From Heterodera schachtii (taxonomy: Eukaryota > Nematoda > Chromadorea > Rhabditida > Heteroderidae), in the NCBI GenBank assembly GCA_023374025.1, contig SIJG01000011.1, positions 432,552-496,551 of the forward strand: a DNA stretch of 64,000 nucleotides, given 5' to 3'. Below are positions 63,965 through 64,000 of the stretch, piece by piece. Below the pieces are notes generated by a model that did not search any database, was not told the origin of the DNA, and saw only the letters and a program-made list of their open reading frames with translations. Positions within the stretch are counted from its first letter, which is position 1; each line of letters begins with the position of its first letter. Made by a program: the position numbers and the translations under genes.

Positions 63965-64000
63965 AGAGTCCATATAAATCCAAATCTTGACAGGACATTC

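Overview
The window is eukaryotic: A+T-rich DNA with very short introns (about 40-60 bp), long non-coding stretches and many dispersed repeats. Three BTB-BACK-MATH loci, GC-AG introns and small secreted-protein families point to a plant-parasitic (tylenchid, perhaps cyst) nematode. The species is inferred from gene content and is not proven.

The centre (17960-33853) is a Polinton/Maverick, a virus-like DNA transposon of about 15.9 kb with ~290-bp terminal inverted repeats built from G-rich ~33-bp subrepeats. It carries a penton/minor-capsid-like gene whose 5' end runs into the left repeat without a start codon, a pX/pVI-like virion protein, a double-jelly-roll major capsid protein, a short membrane protein, an adenain-like protease and a nine-exon protein-primed DNA polymerase B that is intact by reading frame (1385 aa). 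I found no integrase and no FtsK/A32-type packaging ATPase, so it looks internally deleted or non-autonomous. Accessory genes are the most interesting part: a small stand-alone PAZ-domain protein, a coiled-coil RING protein, an F-box-like protein, a small nuclear-localised protein, and an eight-exon, 579-aa protein combining a RING-like domain, a chromodomain, two acidic SIM-like motifs and a Gly-X-Y collagen-like tail. Together they suggest a cargo aimed at host small-RNA silencing and at ubiquitin/SUMO pathways.

Left flank (1-17959): a family of small, mostly secreted-looking minus-strand genes (four loci, one frameshifted, one cut by the Polinton), part of which sits in a ~1.9 kb segmental duplication; a 5.8-kb satellite of about 51 copies of a 113-bp unit; MITEs and tRNA-like (SINE-like) sequences; and a small two-helix membrane protein gene.

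Right flank (33854-64000): a two-helix membrane protein exon; two loci of a second secreted family (one whole, one with a 526-bp internal tandem duplication and a frameshift); two mostly intact BTB-BACK-MATH genes in the same orientation; a third BTB-BACK-MATH-MATH locus broken by a TSD-flanked 898-bp element and frameshifts; a BACK/MATH relic; nested hAT-like and Mutator-like MITEs; and a 1.5-kb near-palindromic inverted duplication of an unrecognised gene. Long intergenic stretches are A+T-rich with no supportable gene.
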